DNA of 64,000 bases, taken from positions 930,001-994,000 of the forward strand of contig NZ_JANUGV010000002.1 in NCBI RefSeq assembly GCF_024753215.1, read 5' to 3'. The DNA is from Massilia solisilvae (lineage in GTDB: Bacteria; Pseudomonadota; Gammaproteobacteria; Burkholderiales; Burkholderiaceae_D). Shown here one piece after another: positions 1 through 11,100 of this stretch. Below the pieces are notes generated by a model that saw only the letters and a list, made by a program, of their open reading frames with translations, searched no databases and was not told the DNA's origin. Within the stretch, counting starts at the first letter, position 1. Each line of letters begins with the position of its first letter. The position numbers and the translations under genes are program-made.

Positions 1-965
1 ACTTCCGGCGTCACGTTGTATTCGACCAGCGCGGACACGCCGTGGGCGCGGATTTCCTGCTCGTGGCCGTTGGTGGTGATCATCTCACCCTGGGTGTCGT
101 ACACGTTCGACAGGATCGGGAAGCCGCTCTTGCGGCCAACCATCAGGCGGTGGCCGTTCTTCGGATTCGAATCGTCCTGGGTGATGTCGCCGGCGATGCG
201 GATGAACAGGTCCTGGGTCGGGGTGAACTCGGCCGACAGGCGGGCTGCGGTCAGGTCCTTGTCGTAGTTGCCTTTGCCGGTGACGAGGTTGGTGCCGTAG
301 CCGTCACGCTTGAACTTGGCGATGGTGCCGCCGATGCGCGCGGTGTCCGACAGCGGGGTGCTGGCGGTCAGCACGCCTTCCTTCTGGCCGTAGTCGCCCA
401 CGGTGGCGCGCACGCGCACGTCGGTTTGCGGGGCCAGTTTGCGGGTCACGTACTTGATGGCGCCGCCGATGGTGTTGCGGCCGTACAGGGTGCCCTGCGG
501 GCCGCGCAGCACTTCGATGCGCTCGACGTCGTAGATATCGGCCACGGCCGCTTGCGGGCGAGCCAGGAACACGTCGTCCATGTAGATGCCAACGCCGGAT
601 TCGAAGCCGGCAACCGGGTCGGCCTGGCCGACGCCGCGGATGAAGGCGGTCAGCGTGGTGTTGGTTGCGCGCGACGCTTTCAGGGTGGTGTTCGGGATGC
701 TGTTGGTCAGGCCGGTCAGGTCGGGGATGGCCTGTTTGGACAGCTGGTCGGCGCTGAAGGCAGTGACCGAGACCGGGACATCCTGCAGCGTCTCTTCGCG
801 GCGGCGTGCGGTGACGACCACTTTTTCGATGTTGTTTTCCGAGGTCGCTGCCGGTGCCTGGCTGTTCGCTTCCTGGGCGTAGGACACGCCAACGGTGCCG
901 TAAAGGGCGAGCACGGCGGCGGCGGTACGGGTAAGCAGCAGCGGATTCTTCTTGGTAAGACGCAT
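1..965 (-). CDS. TonB-dependent outer-membrane receptor, N-terminal part (cut by window edge)
   Basis: Only the first 321 codons are in the window; the beta-barrel continues beyond base 1. The start at 965 is preceded by a good ribosome-binding site (AGGAGA). The first ~30 residues form a signal peptide with a hydrophobic core ending near VSYAQ. The plug domain follows: a TonB-box-like stretch (IEKVVVTARRREE), then RGVG, the YMDDVFLARP stretch and the classic RGPQGTLYGRNTIGG motif near residues 135-150. The family imports siderophores, vitamins, sugars or other large substrates across the outer membrane using TonB energy. This type (VVVTARRREETLQDVPVSV) is common among large receptor families for carbon compounds; the substrate cannot be read from the plug. 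It is divergent from a LysR regulator at 1237, which probably controls it. Confidence 0.93.
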   Translation of the reverse strand, partial: MRLTKKNPLLLTRTAAAVLALYGTVGVSYAQEANSQAPAATSENNIEKVVVTARRREETLQDVPVSVTAFSADQLSKQAIPDLTGLTNSIPNTTLKASRATNTTLTAFIRGVGQADPVAGFESGVGIYMDDVFLARPQAAVADIYDVERIEVLRGPQGTLYGRNTIGGAIKYVTRKLAPQTDVRVRATVGDYGQKEGVLTASTPLSDTARIGGTIAKFKRDGYGTNLVTGKGNYDKDLTAARLSAEFTPTQDLFIRIAGDITQDDSNPKNGHRLMVGRKSGFPILSNVYDTQGEMITTNGHEQEIRAHGVSALVEYNVTPE

Positions 966-1067
966 TGTTGTCTCCTAATTTTTGGATTTGCGGCATGCGT
1001 TCAGTCGCACGGTCGAAGTGTGCCCTTGTTGAGTTTGGATGAAAAGATGGCAAGCTCGCCCACCCTT

Positions 1068-1206
1068 TGTGCAGAAATGCACACCCCCTGCGCACCAGCT
1101 CGGTGCAAGAGCGGGAAGGGGCCGGACCGTACTGTTTGCACAATTTCTGTGCATACACAAACTGTTGTGCCAAAGCGATTGCCGGTGCAATGTGCGCTAG
1201 TGCACA
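1068..1206. promoter_or_regulatory. Array of TGTGCA-type palindromes between receptor and LysR gene
   Basis: The 271-base divergent intergenic region holds at least six short perfect inverted repeats of related sequence: TGTGCA/TGCACA at 1068-1083 (4-base spacer), GCACC/GGTGC at 1092-1106, TGCACA/TGTGCA at 1137-1153 (5-base spacer), CACAA/TTGTG at 1156-1169, TTGC/GCAA at 1179-1190 and TGTGC/GCACA at 1191-1206. These are seen directly. Their likely role as binding sites of the neighbouring LysR protein is an inference; LysR proteins usually bind two or three T-N11-A dyads near their own divergent promoter. Confidence 0.55.
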
Positions 1207-1236
1207 ATATTCCAAACTGACATCATTTTCTTGCCT

Positions 1237-2160
1237 ATGAACATCCTGCCCGAGTGGACCGACCTGCGCTTTTTCCTGGAACTGGCGCGTGCCGGCACGC
1301 TGTCGGGCGCCTCGCGCCGGCTGGAGGTGGAGCACACCACGGTGGCGCGCCGCATCGACCGGCTCGAGGCGCAGCTGGGCACCACCTTGTTCGACCGCTC
1401 GCGCGAGGGCTACGAGCTGACCGAGATGGGCCAGACCCTGCTGCCGCACGCCGAGGCGATGGAGGGCGCGGCGCTGGCCGCCGCCGAGCAGCTGGTGGGC
1501 GCGGAGGTGACCGCGCACGGCGTGGTGCGGCTGGGGGTGCCTGAGCTGTTCGGCGTGCGCGTGGTCGCGTCCTTGCTGGCCAGCCTGCTGCGCGACCATC
1601 CGGATTTGTCGATCGACCTCCTGGTGCTGCCGCGCTTTGCCAACCTGGCCAACCGCGAGGCCGACATGGGCGTGATGCTCGACCCGCCCACCACCGGCCG
1701 CTACGTGGTCACGCGCATGGCGACCTTTCGCATGTACCTGTACGCCTCGCCCGAGTACCTGGCGCGCCACAAGCCGATCCACTCGCATGCCGACCTTGTG
1801 CACCACGATTTCGTCGACTACGTGCAGGACCGGCTGGCCAGCCAGGAGCTGTCGTACCTGAACGAACTGGGCTTCACCCCGCGCCGCCGGCTGTGCTGCA
1901 CCGGCATGACGGCGCAGGTGGAAGCGGCCAAGGCCGGCCTGGGCCTGATGCTGGCGCCGCCCTACGCCATTCCCGACGACGGCCGCCTGAAGATGGTCCT
2001 GCCGGGCTTTTACGCCGAGCGCTCGTACTGGCTGGCCGCGCCCACCGACCTGTACCGGTTGCAGCGCGTACGCGCCGTGTGGAACTTGCTGCGCGAGCAT
2101 GCCGACTCCCATCCGGAGCTGTTCATGCACGAGGCGCCAGAGCCGAGCATGCAGCTGTAA
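1237..2160 (+). CDS. LysR-family transcriptional regulator
   Basis: The protein has 307 residues, the usual length of the family. Residues 1-60 form the winged helix-turn-helix (DLRFFLELARAGTLSGAS, then a typical AARRL-like RRLEVEHTTVARRIDRLE stretch and LGTTLFDR). The rest fits the periplasmic-binding-like effector domain. I chose ATG 1237; a TTG at 1231 is in frame but has no better ribosome-binding site. It is divergent from the TonB-dependent receptor, so it probably senses a compound linked to the receptor's substrate and acts at the palindromes between the two genes. The stop codon is directly followed by the stop codon of the convergent gene, with no spacer. Confidence 0.93.
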   Translation: MNILPEWTDLRFFLELARAGTLSGASRRLEVEHTTVARRIDRLEAQLGTTLFDRSREGYELTEMGQTLLPHAEAMEGAALAAAEQLVGAEVTAHGVVRLGVPELFGVRVVASLLASLLRDHPDLSIDLLVLPRFANLANREADMGVMLDPPTTGRYVVTRMATFRMYLYASPEYLARHKPIHSHADLVHHDFVDYVQDRLASQELSYLNELGFTPRRRLCCTGMTAQVEAAKAGLGLMLAPPYAIPDDGRLKMVLPGFYAERSYWLAAPTDLYRLQRVRAVWNLLREHADSHPELFMHEAPEPSMQL

Positions 2161-3300
2161 TCAGCCGCGCATGCGGAACGGATTGCGCTCGTTCAGTTCG
2201 TCGATGTAGTCGTCGATGCCGCCGGCTTCGCGTTCGAGGAAGCGTTCGATCGCGTCCGCGAACGCCGGGTGCGCCAGCCAGTGCGCGGACCAGGTGCGGG
2301 TGGGCAGGAAGCCGCGCGCCATCTTGTGTTCGCCCTGCGCGCCCCCTTCGAAGGTCTGGATGCCCTGTTCGATGCAGAATTCGAGCGGCTGGTAGTACGC
2401 GGCCTCGAAATGCAGGCAGGGCACGTGTTCGATCTCGCCCCAGTAGCGGCCGAACAGGGTGTGCTCGTCATGGATCACGAGCGAGGCGGCAACCGGCTTG
2501 TTGTCGCGCTCGGCCAGCACCAGCAGGATATTCTCGGGCATGGATTGGCCGATGCGCAGCCAGAAGTCCAGGTTCAGGTAAGGCGTCGAATGGTGCGCCG
2601 CGTAGGTGTGGCGGTAGCAGCGGTTGAAGAAGCGCCAGGCGGTGTCGTCCGCGTCCACCCCGCGCACGCGCCGGAGCGTCACGCCCGCTTGCGCCACCTT
2701 GCGCCGCTCGGCGCGAATGTTCTTGCGCTTTTTCTGTTCGAGCGTGGCCAGGAACTCGTCGAAGCTGGCGTAGCCCTGGTTCAGCCAGTGGAACTGCACA
2801 CCCTGGCGCAGCATGAAGCCGGCCTGTTCAAGCTGGCGCGCCTGTTCCTCCGGCGGGAACAGCACATGGGTCGATGACACGCCGGACGCTTGCTGGGTCG
2901 CCGTGAGCACCTCGATGAGCGCCGCGCGCGCCTGTGGGTCACGCGCGAGCAGGCGCGCTCCGGCCACCGGCGTGAACGGGATCGCCGACAGCAGCTTGGG
3001 GTAGTACTCGAAGCCGTGGCGCTGGTAGGCATCGGCCCAGGCCCAGTCGAACACATACTCGCCGTACGAGTGGTCCTTGACGTACAAGGGCAGGGCGGCG
3101 GCCAGCGCCTGGCCGTCCCATAGCGTGATGAACTGCGGCTGCCAGCCGGTCGCGGCGCTCGCGCTGCCCGACTCGTGCAGGGCATGCAAGAATGCGTACG
3201 ACAGGAAAGGGTTGGCTGCTTCCTGCGCCCGAACCAGCCCATCCCAGGCCGCCTGGCCAATCTCGGCAAGAGAAGAAACGATATGCGTGCGATAATTCAA
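2161..3300 (-). CDS. GNAT/FemAB-like N-acyltransferase (DUF482 type)
   Basis: The 379-residue protein matches the family often annotated as 'peptidogalycan biosynthesis' or GNAT N-acetyltransferase (DUF482). Typical stretches are the N-terminal [17 protein letters not shown], the middle [13 protein letters not shown] and [14 protein letters not shown] segments, the basic [13 protein letters not shown] helix near residue 200, and the C-terminal [15 protein letters not shown] segment. FemAB-like enzymes transfer acyl or aminoacyl groups, but no substrate is established for this branch. It has no signal peptide and is likely cytoplasmic. It diverges from nadE with only ~60 bases between the starts. 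Confidence 0.8.
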   Translation of the reverse strand: MNYRTHIVSSLAEIGQAAWDGLVRAQEAANPFLSYAFLHALHESGSASAATGWQPQFITLWDGQALAAALPLYVKDHSYGEYVFDWAWADAYQRHGFEYYPKLLSAIPFTPVAGARLLARDPQARAALIEVLTATQQASGVSSTHVLFPPEEQARQLEQAGFMLRQGVQFHWLNQGYASFDEFLATLEQKKRKNIRAERRKVAQAGVTLRRVRGVDADDTAWRFFNRCYRHTYAAHHSTPYLNLDFWLRIGQSMPENILLVLAERDNKPVAASLVIHDEHTLFGRYWGEIEHVPCLHFEAAYYQPLEFCIEQGIQTFEGGAQGEHKMARGFLPTRTWSAHWLAHPAFADAIERFLEREAGGIDDYIDELNERNPFRMRG

Positions 3301-3364
3301 AATTACTTCCGTACCAAAGATGGCGCCTCATGATGCAGGCATGTGCCCAAGCGAGAATCTCGTC

Positions 3365-5416
<2,052 letters not shown>

Positions 5417-5477
5417 GGTGGGCGTTCGGCTGTGCACTGCACAGCCTCACCTACCCACGCGTTCAAGCAGCGCGTGA

Positions 5478-5855
<378 letters not shown>

Positions 5856-5870
5856 CGCGCTCGCGATAAA

Positions 5871-5976
5871 CCGTCGTTCCGGCGAACGCCGGAACCCATG
5901 CTGAGTGTGAGCGGATGCGGCGCACACCTTCGCTGTTGCACGCTCAGCATGGGTCCCGGCTTCCGCCGGAACGACG
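5871..5976. repeat. Long imperfect palindromic intergenic element, copy 1
   Basis: A long inverted repeat: CCGTCGTTCCGGCG... on the left mirrors ...CGCCGGAACGACG on the right, with inner arms CCCATGCTGAG and CTCAGCATGGG. Related copies lie at 9134-9225 and 36385-36462, and a half copy at 34424-34450. It fills the gap between the convergent glnB and TRIC genes, so it could form a strong stem in both transcripts. Confidence 0.85.
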
Positions 5977-5991
5977 TATCATGGGGCGCGG

Positions 5992-6597
5992 TTATCGCCC
6001 CAGCCGCATGTCAAACCGCCACGTCACCAGCCGCAAGCCGGTGATGAACAGTGCGCTGACCCACAGCGCCAGGTCATACGGCAGGTCCACCGCCCGCATC
6101 AGCATGAACAGCCAGTTCCCCAGGAACGCGCAGATCGCGTAAGGTTTGCCGTCCCTGAACACCATCGGCACCTCGTTGCACACGATATCGCGCAGCACTC
6201 CGCCGAAAATCCCGGTGATCACGCCCATCATCGATGCGATGAACAGCGGCATATGCACGTCCAGCGCCGACGACACGCCGGCCACCGAAAACAATCCCAG
6301 CCCGATCGCGTCTGCGATCACGATCAGCCGTTCGGACAGGATGTGCCTGAGGGTGCGCATCAGCGGCATGGCCACCAGCGCGAGCACGAAGATGAGGATC
6401 GCGTATTCCTGGTGGATGACCCAGAACAGGGGACGCTTGTCGAGCAGGATGTCGCGCAGCGTACCGCCGCCGAATGCGGTGATGAAGGCGACCGTGAAGA
6501 CGCCGACCAAATCCATGCGCTTGCGGCGCGCCTCGATGAATCCCGAGAACGCGCCGACCAGAATCGCCATGATTTCTACGAACTTAATGAGATGCAT
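5992..6597 (-). CDS. TRIC/UPF0126-family membrane channel protein
   Basis: The 201-residue protein consists of about seven hydrophobic segments in two similar halves, each with the family's glycine-rich signature: FGGGTLRDILL near residue 43 and FGGVLRDIVCNEVP near residue 130. Bacterial members (such as E. coli YicG) are related to trimeric intracellular cation channels and conduct monovalent cations in reconstituted systems; some were earlier described as amino-acid linked. Its inner-membrane location is clear; its ion is not. No clear ribosome-binding site precedes the start at 6597. A small palindrome (TGACAC/GTGTCA, 6641-6656) lies in the upstream region. Confidence 0.9.
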   Translation of the reverse strand: MHLIKFVEIMAILVGAFSGFIEARRKRMDLVGVFTVAFITAFGGGTLRDILLDKRPLFWVIHQEYAILIFVLALVAMPLMRTLRHILSERLIVIADAIGLGLFSVAGVSSALDVHMPLFIASMMGVITGIFGGVLRDIVCNEVPMVFRDGKPYAICAFLGNWLFMLMRAVDLPYDLALWVSALFITGLRLVTWRFDMRLGR

Positions 6598-6742
6598 GCA
6601 ACTGCAGTGTTGTTATTGTGGCGATGTTGCTAGCCTAACATGACACCCGTGTGTCACGTAAGCACGCTTCCCGCGCCGATTCCGTTGCTTTTTCGCCGCG
6701 TGCTTGCTTGCCTGTGCCGGCAGACGTTGCTATATTGATCGG

Positions 6743-6770
6743 CAATAATTCATCAGTTGTTGAATTATTG
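6743..6770. repeat. AT-rich inverted repeat over the stop codon of the TetR gene
   Basis: Perfect 9-base arms CAATAATTC and GAATTATTG are separated by 10 bases and cover the stop codon of the tetR-type gene on the minus strand. There is no run of T after the stem, so it is not a classic Rho-independent terminator. It could stabilise the 3' end of the mRNA or be an operator for the downstream TRIC gene. Confidence 0.5.
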
Positions 6771-7508
6771 TCGCTTGGTACCCGGCTTCAGGCACACCGC
6801 CTTGAACCCGGCTGCGCAATATTCGATCATGCGCGGCGCAATGGCCGCGATGTCGGACGACTTGCACATGCCGTTCGACAGCCGGTCCAGGCGCCCGGTG
6901 TCGGACAGGGTGAGCGTGAGCGAGCCGGTGAGCATGTGGTAGCTCCAGTACAGGTCTTCGCGTCGGGCCTGGGGCATCACCTGCTGCAGCAGGTCGATCA
7001 GGCGGGTGACCACCGGGTCGAAGTAGCGCGTCATGGTTGCGCCACCGAGTTCGCTGGTGTTGTTCAGCTGTGCGATCAGGGTGAAGTAGTTTTTCCAGCC
7101 CGGGTCGGCGTGGCGCGCGGGGGCGAGCAGCGGTGCGAGGAAGGCCGCGATCACACCTTCCGCCGTCATGCTGGCGCCGGCCGCGGCGGCATAGGCCTCC
7201 ATGGCCGCGACGCGTTCGGCGTTGACGATGTCGGCGCGGCGCATGCAGACCGCGTCGAACAAGCCCTGCTTGGTGCCGAAGTAGTAGTGGGCGAGGGCTG
7301 TGTCCACCTGCGCGTGCGCGGCCACGGCGCGCATGGTCACACCGTAGAAGCCGTGTTTGGAGAACAGGTCTTCGGCCGCGTCGAGGATGCGCGCCGACGC
7401 TTCGGGATTGCCGTCGGTCTTGCGCGGCCGTCCTACCGTTGCGCTTTTGCGCCCCGTGCTGGCGGCTGCCGTGGGGGTGTCAGTCGGGGAGGCAGGCTTC
7501 ACATTCAA
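6765..7508 (-). CDS. TetR/AcrR-family transcriptional repressor
   Basis: The protein has up to 247 residues. After a low-complexity lead-in (residues 1-30, Pro/Thr/Ser-rich) comes the TetR helix-turn-helix: ARILDAAEDLFSKHGFYGVT, then MRAVAAHAQVDTALAHYYF. The C-terminal ligand domain contains the WSYHMLTGSLTLTLSDT stretch. There is no ATG near the N-terminus; the start is TTG 7508 or GTG 7502, both with weak ribosome-binding signals. It is divergent from an acyl-CoA ligase gene that begins within 70 bases, so it most likely represses that gene and responds to an acyl-CoA or related compound (inference). Confidence 0.9.
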   Translation of the reverse strand: MNVKPASPTDTPTAAASTGRKSATVGRPRKTDGNPEASARILDAAEDLFSKHGFYGVTMRAVAAHAQVDTALAHYYFGTKQGLFDAVCMRRADIVNAERVAAMEAYAAAAGASMTAEGVIAAFLAPLLAPARHADPGWKNYFTLIAQLNNTSELGGATMTRYFDPVVTRLIDLLQQVMPQARREDLYWSYHMLTGSLTLTLSDTGRLDRLSNGMCKSSDIAAIAPRMIEYCAAGFKAVCLKPGTKRQ

Positions 7509-7518
7509 GGAGAGATGG

Positions 7519-7572
7519 ATGAAGTTGATCGACGCATTTTACACAAGCGAGTGCGCGCGGGAGCACCCATGA
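7519..7572 (+). CDS. Possible 17-codon leader ORF coupled to the acyl-CoA ligase
   Basis: An AAGGAG at 7507-7512 is best spaced for the ATG at 7519, which opens a 17-codon frame ([17 protein letters not shown]). Its stop codon overlaps the ligase start in an ATGA arrangement (7569-7572). This would couple translation of the ligase to that of the leader. The alternative is an in-frame ligase start at 7515, but that is only two to three bases from the AAGGAG. No homology is claimed; the support is spacing and overlap only. Confidence 0.3.
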   Translation: MKLIDAFYTSECAREHP

Positions 7573-9116
7573 ACAACGCACTGACCATCGCCGGCCTGGT
7601 GACGCGTAGCGCGCGCCATCGTCCGGAGCACCTGGCCGTGGTCGCCAGCGGCCAGCGCCTGACTCACCACGATTTCAACCTGCGCGTGAACCGGCTGGCC
7701 AACGGCATGCTGGCCGCCGGCGTGCGGCGTGGCGAGCGCATTGCCACCTTGCTGCCCAATTGCCTGGAGCTGCTCGACATCTACTGGGCCGCGGCCAAGA
7801 TCGGCGCGGTGGCGGTGCCGCTGTCGCCCATGCTGCTGGCGCCAGGGCTGGCGAGCCTGCTCGACGATTCGGGGGCGGTCATGCTGTTTACGACCGGCTC
7901 CCTGCTTGACCTGGCAAGGCAGGCAGCCGCGCTGGCGCCGCGACTGTCGGGCTGCCGGTTGGTGCTCGTCGGTGAGGACGCGGACCCGGCCGCCAGCTAT
8001 GCCGCGCTGCTCACGCATGGCGATGCCGAGCCGGTCCTGCCGTCGCCGGTGGCTCCATCTGACCTGTACAACATCATGTACACCAGCGGCACCACCGGGC
8101 AGCCGAAGGGCATCATGCTGAGCCAGCAGGTGCGCGCCATGTATGCGCTGCTGTGTTCCAGCGTGTTTCGCATCGGGCCGGAGTCGGTCGTGCTGGCCAC
8201 CGGCTCGCTGGTGTTCAACGGCGCCTTTGTCACGATGATGGGCGCGTTCTTCGCTGGCGCCACCTACGTCGTGCATGGCCAGTTCGATGCCGAGGCCCTG
8301 ATCGACACCGTCCGACGCGAGCGCGTCACGCACATCATGCTGGTGCCGTCGCAGATTATCGCGGTGCTGGCCTCACCGCGCTTTGCGCCCGAGCACCTGG
8401 GGTCGCTCCAGATGATCCTGTCGCTGGGCGCGCCGCTGCACAGCCACCACAAGGACGAGCTGCAACGGCTGCTGCCGGGGCGCTTCCACGAACTGTACGG
8501 GCTGACCGAGGGCTTTTTGACGATCCTCGACAAGACCGACGCCACGCGCAAGGCCGGCTCGGTCGGGTGTGCGCCGCCGTTCATGGACATGCGCATCGTG
8601 CGCGAGGACGGCAGCGACGCGGCGGCCGGCGAGATCGGCGAGATCGTCGGACGCGGTCCGATGCTGATGGACGGGTACTTCAAGCGAGCGGACCTGACGG
8701 CGGCGGCGCTGGTGGACGGCTGGCTGCACACCGGGGACGTGGGCTACGTGGATGAGGAAGGCTTCCTGTACCTGGTGGACCGCAAGAAGGACATGATCGA
8801 CAGCGGCGGCGTAAAGGTGTACCCGCGCGACATCGAGGAACTGCTGGTGGAGCATCCCGCCGTGCTGGAGGTGGCGGTGTTCGGCGTGCCGCATGAGAAG
8901 TGGGGCGAGACGCCGCTGGCGGCGGTGGTGCTCAGGGAGCCGGGATCGGTGGACGGCGCCGCGCTGAAGGAGTGGCTCAACGGCCGTGTCGGCGCGCGCT
9001 TCCAGCGGGTGCAGGAGGTGGTGGTGCTGGAGGCGTTTCCGCGCAATGCAGCGGGCAAGGTGCTCAAGCGGGCGTTGCGGGAGCCGTATTGGGAGGGGAG
9101 GGATACCAAAATCTGA
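7569..9116 (+). CDS. AMP-forming acyl-CoA synthetase / acyl-CoA ligase
   Basis: The 515-residue protein belongs to the ANL superfamily, which activates a carboxylic acid with ATP to an acyl-adenylate and transfers it to CoA. The P-loop [11 protein letters not shown] lies near residues 174-184, the LYGLTEG motif near 317, the hinge region with [24 protein letters not shown] near 385-408, and the C-terminal catalytic lysine in [13 protein letters not shown] near residue 500. It resembles long-chain or medium-chain fatty acid ligases. The divergent TetR gene is the probable repressor. Start 7569 gives the usual length; an ATG at 7515 in frame is possible. Confidence 0.92.
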   Translation: MNNALTIAGLVTRSARHRPEHLAVVASGQRLTHHDFNLRVNRLANGMLAAGVRRGERIATLLPNCLELLDIYWAAAKIGAVAVPLSPMLLAPGLASLLDDSGAVMLFTTGSLLDLARQAAALAPRLSGCRLVLVGEDADPAASYAALLTHGDAEPVLPSPVAPSDLYNIMYTSGTTGQPKGIMLSQQVRAMYALLCSSVFRIGPESVVLATGSLVFNGAFVTMMGAFFAGATYVVHGQFDAEALIDTVRRERVTHIMLVPSQIIAVLASPRFAPEHLGSLQMILSLGAPLHSHHKDELQRLLPGRFHELYGLTEGFLTILDKTDATRKAGSVGCAPPFMDMRIVREDGSDAAAGEIGEIVGRGPMLMDGYFKRADLTAAALVDGWLHTGDVGYVDEEGFLYLVDRKKDMIDSGGVKVYPRDIEELLVEHPAVLEVAVFGVPHEKWGETPLAAVVLREPGSVDGAALKEWLNGRVGARFQRVQEVVVLEAFPRNAAGKVLKRALREPYWEGRDTKI

Positions 9117-9133
9117 GCCTGCCTCCAACCACG

Positions 9134-9225
9134 AAACCGTCGTCCCCGCGGAGGCGGGGACCCATGCTGAGTTCGCCGAAATGCGGCTTCAGCATGGGTT
9201 CCCGCCTCCGCGGGAACGACGGTTT
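9134..9225. repeat. Long palindromic intergenic element, copy 2
   Basis: The outer arms AAACCGTCGTCCCCGCGGAG and its near-complement, ending CGGGAACGACGGTTT, enclose inner arms CCCATGCTGA and TCAGCATGGG. The pairing is almost complete over about 35 bases per arm. It lies between the convergent acyl-CoA ligase and Smr genes and is related to the copies at 5871 and 36385. Confidence 0.88.
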
Positions 9226-9285
9226 CAGGCAAGCTGTTTGAAACACGCTGTCGGTCGGGCCGCCAGCGTTTTAAACCAGCCGGCG

Positions 9286-9960
9286 TCAGTGGTCCAGCAG
9301 CGCGTGCCGCAGCAGCACGATCAGCGCGCCGTGCCCACCATCCTTCTTGCCGGCCACACAGAACGCCACCACCTCCGGCTTTTGCACCAGCCAGCTGTGC
9401 ACCATCCCGCGCAGTACCGGTTCGCCGCCGGCGGAGCCGTAGCCCACGCCGTGGATCACGCGCAGGCAGCGCACGCCGCGCCGGTTCATGCGGTGCAGGA
9501 AGTCGTTGAGGATCTCGCGCGCCTGGTCGCGCGTGTAGCCGTGCAGGTCGATCTCGTCCTGCACCGGCCAGTGGCGCTTGCGCAGCTTCTTGAGCACGTC
9601 CGGCCCCACGCCCGGCTGGGCGTAGGCGAGTGACGGGTCTTCGTCGAGCAGCCCGTCCACGTCGAACTGGTCCGACAGCATCGACTCGCGCAGCACCGCC
9701 GCGTCGTCCTCTTCCTGGGTGGCGAACTTGCGCTTTTCCGTCAGCGGCTTGGCCGGCGGCGGGGGCGGGCGGTACACGTAGCGGTCCGATTCGGGCAGCT
9801 TGTGCACGTCCTTCATCGCGCCCTTGAACTCGACCGCACGCTCGCGCGCGAGCCGCTCCTGCTTTTCGCGCTCGGCTTTTTCCATGGCGCGAACGCGTTC
9901 GTCTTCCTTGAGCTTGTCGCGCAAGCCCTTCAGGTCATCGAAGCTTTTCAGTCCCGCCAT
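9286..9960 (-). CDS. Smr-domain protein
   Basis: The 224-residue protein has a charged coiled-coil N-terminus (residues 1-60, rich in Glu, Lys and Arg), a PPPPP linker near residue 70 and a C-terminal Smr domain (about 135-220). The domain shows the DLHG motif (DEIDLHGYTRDQARE) and the GVGYGSAGGEPVLRGMV segment, here in place of the usual HGKG(xS) form. Smr proteins related to the MutS2 tail are nucleases acting on DNA or RNA; the E. coli homologue YfcN/SmrB cuts mRNA at collided ribosomes. The role here is not shown. It lies 9 bases downstream of trxB on the same strand, so the two probably share a transcript. Confidence 0.9.
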   Translation of the reverse strand: MAGLKSFDDLKGLRDKLKEDERVRAMEKAEREKQERLARERAVEFKGAMKDVHKLPESDRYVYRPPPPPAKPLTEKRKFATQEEDDAAVLRESMLSDQFDVDGLLDEDPSLAYAQPGVGPDVLKKLRKRHWPVQDEIDLHGYTRDQAREILNDFLHRMNRRGVRCLRVIHGVGYGSAGGEPVLRGMVHSWLVQKPEVVAFCVAGKKDGGHGALIVLLRHALLDH

Positions 9961-9969
9961 TACCTTGCC

Positions 9970-10980
<1,011 letters not shown>

Positions 10981-11100
10981 TCAAGGCCGAAATGCCACAT
11001 GCGATTATAGCCGACCGTGCGGACAAGCATGAATGATCGGCCATGCGCGGCAATATATGCCTTAAAATGCATTAACTCTTGGAAGGCAACATTTCCACGC

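Noticed and set aside
6651..7568. N-terminal extension of the acyl-CoA ligase across the TetR gene
   Set aside because: The frame is open by chance through the TetR gene on the other strand; the conserved ligase starts at 7569 (or 7515).
5871..9225. CRISPR array or phage attachment sites suggested by the repeated GTCGTTCC arms
   Set aside because: The copies are few, far apart, palindromic over the whole length and lack spacers, a cas gene or an integrase.
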